From the NCBI GenBank assembly GCA_029259695.1, contig JAJDEQ010000195.1, forward strand, positions 1 through 64,000: a stretch of DNA of 64,000 nt, written 5' to 3'. The first letter of the stretch is position 1. Each line of letters begins with the position of its first letter. The DNA is from Planctomycetota bacterium (GTDB lineage Bacteria > Planctomycetota > B15-G4). The notes beneath the pieces were generated by a model. That model was not told the origin of the DNA, did no database searches, and saw nothing but the letters and a program-made list of their open reading frames with translations. This document shows positions 60,293 through 64,000 of this stretch, in pieces. The translations under genes were made by a program, and so were the position numbers.

Positions 60293-61378
60293 TCAGTTCT
60301 TCTTGTTGGCGTACTCGTACGGAAAGCCCGGCTGGTCGTCGCACACGTCGCACACCGACGCGCGCTTCTTGGGCGGCGTGTGCAGCAGTCGCACCAGCTC
60401 GCAGTTGAGCTTGCGCAGGCGCTCGACTTCCTGCGCGAGCAGGTCCACCTTGTCGTCGAGGATGTCCACCTTGCCCTCGGTGCGCTGCACCACCTCGACG
60501 ATCAGGTCGATACCGTCCTGCAGTTGCTCCACGTCGTCGTGGAGGTGCCCCATCCGGTCGTAGGTCCCCTCGATCTCCGAGCTGTCGATGGAGGCATCGC
60601 GCAGGATGATCACGTTGAACAGCGACTTGGCCAGGGCGACCGCCAGGGAGATAGGGGTGTGTGAGGCCGAGATGTTGCCACCGCCGCCGTTGCCCAACGC
60701 CACGGCCACCACGATCTGGTTGGCCAGGTCGAACGACGTGCGATCGAGGGCGTCGGCGGCGAACAGGATCGCCTCGCCGGCCAGGGTGAGTTCGGACGAG
60801 AAGCGCTGGTCGGGATCGAGCGTGGGGTCGCCGCCGAACAGCCCCGTGGGATCGAAGAAGGGGAAGTTCACGTAGGCCGCATCGGGGAAGCCGTCGCTGT
60901 CGCCGGGTGAGTCACCGTCGCCAGCCGTGCTCGCATGGCTGAGGGCACCCGCACCCGGTGAGGCCACCACGGCCATCAACTGGGCCAGGGCGTCCCGCAA
61001 CGCGTCGATCTCCGGCTGCACCTGCGCGTAGACGTTCAGCTCGGGCGACGACAGCTCCGCGGTGACCTGCAACGCGCGCTGCGCCTGGTCGCGGGCCGCC
61101 GGGCGCCCGAAGCTCTCCGCGATCAACGCCAGGCTCGCGTGCACCTCGAGCATGGACGTGCGACAGGACTCGCGCACCTCGTCCGTCACCGTCGCCTCCC
61201 AACGCGCCATGTCGGCCAGCACCGAACCGGCTTGCTCGAGCTGTTGCTCGGCCTCCACGATCGCCGTGCCGCTCTGCGCGGCGAGTGGTGACGCGGCGAC
61301 GCCGGCGACCAACAGGCCGGCGACCAGGGCGATCCCCGAGAGCGAGAAGCAGGAACGTTCGTGCGACGTCATCGACAT
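60293..61378 (-). CDS. Secreted coiled-coil protein with C-terminal CxxC
   Basis: The start is ATG 61378, 7 nt after GAGGA (a second ATG is at 61372). The product is 361 aa. A signal peptide (LSGIALVAGLLVAGVAASPL) precedes a helical part. Around 255-335 there is a long coiled coil (HDDVEQLQDGIDLIVEVVQR, VDILDDKVDLLAQEVERLRK). The end is Cys-bearing: NCELVRLLHTPP then SVCDVCDDQPGF. No family recognised. It is 74 bp upstream of the duplicated secreted protein, which probably forms one unit with it. Confidence 0.82.
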   Translation of the reverse strand: MSMTSHERSCFSLSGIALVAGLLVAGVAASPLAAQSGTAIVEAEQQLEQAGSVLADMARWEATVTDEVRESCRTSMLEVHASLALIAESFGRPAARDQAQRALQVTAELSSPELNVYAQVQPEIDALRDALAQLMAVVASPGAGALSHASTAGDGDSPGDSDGFPDAAYVNFPFFDPTGLFGGDPTLDPDQRFSSELTLAGEAILFAADALDRTSFDLANQIVVAVALGNGGGGNISASHTPISLAVALAKSLFNVIILRDASIDSSEIEGTYDRMGHLHDDVEQLQDGIDLIVEVVQRTEGKVDILDDKVDLLAQEVERLRKLNCELVRLLHTPPKKRASVCDVCDDQPGFPYEYANKKN

Positions 61379-61704
61379 CGTGGAATCCTCGCGGTGGCCG
61401 ATGGACCGGCCGGTGTGAACTGACTCGTCGGACTGACTCGTCGAACTGCATCGCCGAAGCGGCCCCGCAGCCCGCCGCGCGCATCGAACGCGCACGCTCT
61501 CGCAAACGACTCGGCGCTCAGCCGACCCGTCGCGACAGCGACCATCCTAGCAGTCGAACGCTTGCGTGACTTCCGCGACAGGGTCTACTCTGACCGCTTG
61601 CGAAGGAACTTTGTCGGCTTGGCGCCACGGATGTCGTTTTCCCGTTGAGGGGGCATCAGCGCGACGCTCGACCGGCATCCGCGGGCCTCCAGGAGAGAGC
61701 ATCG

Positions 61705-63759
61705 ATGCGCGTTGCATGCGTCATGACCGGCGTTTTCGCCACCTTCTTGTCCGCGACCCTGTTGTCGACGGACGCGACCGCCCAGACACCGGCCCCCCTG
61801 CCCGTGCACGCGCGGATCTACAAGACGAACGCCGCAGGAACGAAGTTCACACCGTTCAACAGCAAGCTCAACCAGACCTTCCAGGTCACCGTGCGTCTGT
61901 ACGACGGTCCCGGAGGACCCGCGATCCTCGACGACCTCGCCGCAGCGTGGGAAGAAACGCTCGAGATCACCGACTCGCCCACCGCCGCGACCGACGCGGC
62001 GGCCGGTGACTTCGCCGCGCTGCGCGTGCAAGGGGCCGTCGACCTGCTGATCGGCGCGTCGACCGCGCTGCCCGACGACCTGCTCACACGCGACGTGTGG
62101 TTCACGACACAGGTCGGCACGCTCAAGAAGAACGGCACGCTGCAACTCTCGGCCGAGTCACCGCCGCAAGCACTCGGTCCCTCGGGTTTCACCGACGGTC
62201 AGGAGATCAGCCCGGCACGCCTCGGTGCCTACACGCTCGACCCGGACACCGGCCTGCTGTCCGGCCCCGGCCCCGCGATCCTCGTGGGACCCACCGGCCC
62301 GGTCGGACCCACCGGGCCTTCCGGCGGCCCCGTCGGCCCCACCGGTCCGCAGGGCGCCATGGGTCCGCCCGGCGTGCTGGGACTTCCCGGTCCCGTCGGC
62401 CCGACCGGAGTCACCGGCCCGCTCGGCCCGATCGGCATGCCCGGTCCCATCGGCCCGGTGGGCCCCACGGGTCCGGCCGGCGGCCCCCCCGGCCCGACGG
62501 GTGATCAAGGACCGCCCGGCCCCAAGGGCGATCCCGGCGACCCAGGCCCGCAGGGCCCCCCCGGCCCCAAGGGCGACAAGGGTGACTCCGGCCAACCCAC
62601 CGTGTTCGGCGGCGGACAGGTGGCCTTCATCCAGTCGCTGGAGACGATCATGGTCGACGACGGCATGGGCATGCTGGAGGACACCGGCGTCGGTCTCGAG
62701 GCCACGGTCGGTGACGTCCGCGCCGCGCGCGCCGTGATCGGCGTGGAAAGCGTTCGCACCCAGATCGGCGACGACGTACCGGCCGCCACGCCGGACACGA
62801 CCGTCGGCGACATCATCGCCGACGAAGACCTGGTCGCCGACTCCGACGTGCGCGCCTGGAACGGCACCGTGCAGGCGCTGCTGCTGGGCGCCGGCGACAA
62901 CATCCCCCTCGACGCAGACGACATGCCCGTCAGCGTGAACCCGGGCGACATCTTCGCCAACGACGACGTGATCGTGGGAGACGACGTGATCGTCGCCACC
63001 AACGGACAGATCGGCGTCGGCACGGTCACACCCACGGCGGTGGTGGACGTGGTCGAGAGCCAGGTCACCGTGGAGCAGCGCGTCGAGACCGTCGCCATCC
63101 GGCGCACCGAGGACGTGCGTCTGGACGACGACCTGCTCGCGCTGCAGGCGCCGGACACGACCACCGACGTGTTCCAGTTCATCGAGGCCGCGCGCATCGA
63201 CGACATGGACATGGCCGACGTCGTGTTCCGCGTCGACAGCGACGGCGAGGTCTTCGCCGACGGCGCGTTCAACATGGGCGGCGCGGACATGGCCGAGATG
63301 ATCGCGGTGTCGGAAGGCGCGGCCGGCGTCGAACCCGGCGACGTACTCGTCATCGACCGGGACAACGCACGCACGGTGACCCGCTCGTGGCAGGCGCGCT
63401 CCACCCTCGTGGCCGGCATCTTCAGCACCGAGCCGGGCCTCGTGGGCTCGATCCGCTCGTGGGACCTGCCCAACGAGCTGCCCGAGGGCGACAAGAGCGC
63501 GGGCGAACGCCGCACGCTCGGACGCGCCGACATGGCCCTGCTCTACGACGAGGTGCCGCTGGCCGTCACCGGCATCGTGCCCTGCAAGGTCACCACCGAG
63601 AACGGCGCGATCCGCCCGGGCGACCTGCTCGTGACCGCGTTCACCGCGGGTCACGCCATGCGCGACGACGCGCCGCGCACCGGCACCGTGCTGGGCAAGG
63701 CGCTGGGCAGCCTGAAGAGCGGCTCCGGTGTGATCGACGTGCTGGTCACGCTGCAGTAG
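61705..63759 (+). CDS. Secreted collagen-like protein
   Basis: The start is ATG 61705 after AGGAGAGAG; the upstream open frame lacks support. The product is 684 aa. A signal peptide ([17 protein letters not shown]) is followed by a beta N-domain. Residues about 195-298 are Gly-X-Y repeats ([11 protein letters not shown] ... [13 protein letters not shown]), with two short breaks at GG. The C-terminal part has an Asp/Val-rich repetitive stretch ([36 protein letters not shown]) and ends in a domain with [20 protein letters not shown] and [15 protein letters not shown], as in fibre or tail-type proteins. It would form a trimeric extracellular fibre. Confidence 0.92.
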   Translation: MRVACVMTGVFATFLSATLLSTDATAQTPAPLPVHARIYKTNAAGTKFTPFNSKLNQTFQVTVRLYDGPGGPAILDDLAAAWEETLEITDSPTAATDAAAGDFAALRVQGAVDLLIGASTALPDDLLTRDVWFTTQVGTLKKNGTLQLSAESPPQALGPSGFTDGQEISPARLGAYTLDPDTGLLSGPGPAILVGPTGPVGPTGPSGGPVGPTGPQGAMGPPGVLGLPGPVGPTGVTGPLGPIGMPGPIGPVGPTGPAGGPPGPTGDQGPPGPKGDPGDPGPQGPPGPKGDKGDSGQPTVFGGGQVAFIQSLETIMVDDGMGMLEDTGVGLEATVGDVRAARAVIGVESVRTQIGDDVPAATPDTTVGDIIADEDLVADSDVRAWNGTVQALLLGAGDNIPLDADDMPVSVNPGDIFANDDVIVGDDVIVATNGQIGVGTVTPTAVVDVVESQVTVEQRVETVAIRRTEDVRLDDDLLALQAPDTTTDVFQFIEAARIDDMDMADVVFRVDSDGEVFADGAFNMGGADMAEMIAVSEGAAGVEPGDVLVIDRDNARTVTRSWQARSTLVAGIFSTEPGLVGSIRSWDLPNELPEGDKSAGERRTLGRADMALLYDEVPLAVTGIVPCKVTTENGAIRPGDLLVTAFTAGHAMRDDAPRTGTVLGKALGSLKSGSGVIDVLVTLQ

Positions 63760-63782
63760 GGGCCGCCGGGCCGACCCGCGCT

Positions 63783-64000
63783 TCAGGCCACTGCCGCGCC
63801 GACGCGGAACATGCCCGGCTCGTAGGCCACGATGCGACCCGCGATGGCCGATGCCGCCACCGTGTAGGGCGACGCGAGGTACAGCCGACCGGGGCCGCTG
63901 CGGCCCTGGAAGTTGCGGTTGATCGCGCTCACCGTCACCTGATCGGCGGTCTCACTCACCCCCGGGCCGCAACCGATGCACGCGCCGCAGCCGGGGTCGA
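63783..64000 (-). CDS. leuC: C-terminus of an aconitase-family large subunit, LeuC-like (partial)
   Basis: On the minus strand the last 71 codons are visible, entering from the right edge and ending at TGA 63783-63785. The sequence reads [20 protein letters not shown] then [20 protein letters not shown] and [17 protein letters not shown]. The CGACIGCG motif provides two of the iron-sulfur ligands, and NRNFQGRxG is the family's substrate/anion loop. It is most like 3-isopropylmalate dehydratase large subunit; homoaconitase-type enzymes share these motifs. It is convergent with the collagen-like gene, 23 bp apart. Confidence 0.88.
   Translation of the reverse strand, partial: DPGCGACIGCGPGVSETADQVTVSAINRNFQGRSGPGRLYLASPYTVAASAIAGRIVAYEPGMFRVGAAVA

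Overview
The window is GC-rich, genes are densely packed on both strands, and stops are mostly TGA with frequent 1-4 base stop/start overlaps. The gene content suggests a Planctomycetota-type bacterium, probably aquatic. It has a DUF1501/DUF1800 pair, a short ECF sigma factor beside a Ser/Thr kinase fused to a sulfatase-modifying-factor domain, many secreted FG-GAP proteins, and a shared C-terminal domain ending in an (S/A)NALxATTP-like tail. This assignment is an inference; no rRNA or tRNA gene was seen. Long open frames antisense to real genes are common and were discarded.

Layout. 1-5842 (minus) is a type II secretion / type IV pilus-like operon: major pseudopilin, GspF, two pseudopilins with doubled tails, a PilM-PilN fusion, a PilO-like protein and a PilP/GspC-like protein that runs off the window. 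Divergent from it (6273-9021, plus) are a CheX-receiver fusion and the GspE ATPase. 9145-19758 holds a DUF2911-TPR protein, a minus-strand run (DUF1800, DUF1501, MORN-repeat protein, CutC, AhpD-like), an isopropylmalate dehydrogenase-like enzyme, a secreted protein and a sulfatase-fold lipoprotein. 20004-41430 holds tandem FG-GAP proteins, a WYL regulator, a secretin-like protein, a lipase/CHAT fusion, an ECF sigma factor, a gingipain-type (C25) protease, a kinase-FGE fusion, a large FG-GAP protein and a phosphoesterase. 41564-51866 holds an Lrp regulator divergent from a ThrE-type exporter, a 181-nt palindromic element, a glycosyltransferase, a gene broken by an in-frame TAA, two paralogous membrane proteins, HemN and a DUF6159 protein.

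The most unusual part is 53795-57449 (minus). Three overlapping genes encode a multicopper oxidase, an SCO1/SenC-type protein and a small membrane protein. Both the oxidase and the SCO protein are interrupted by an in-frame TGA. In SCO the TGA sits exactly where the second Cys of the CxxxCP copper/redox motif belongs (CxxxUP). In the oxidase it lies in a WVV-U-PIIPDP context. Each TGA is followed, 18-21 nt later, by the loop of a perfect hairpin whose loop contains GU, which fits bacterial SECIS geometry. I read this as a selenocysteine-dependent multicopper oxidase with its own selenoprotein copper chaperone.

The window ends with secreted proteins (an internally duplicated protein, a coiled-coil protein and a collagen-like protein) and the C-terminus of an aconitase-family large subunit (LeuC-like) entering from the right edge.
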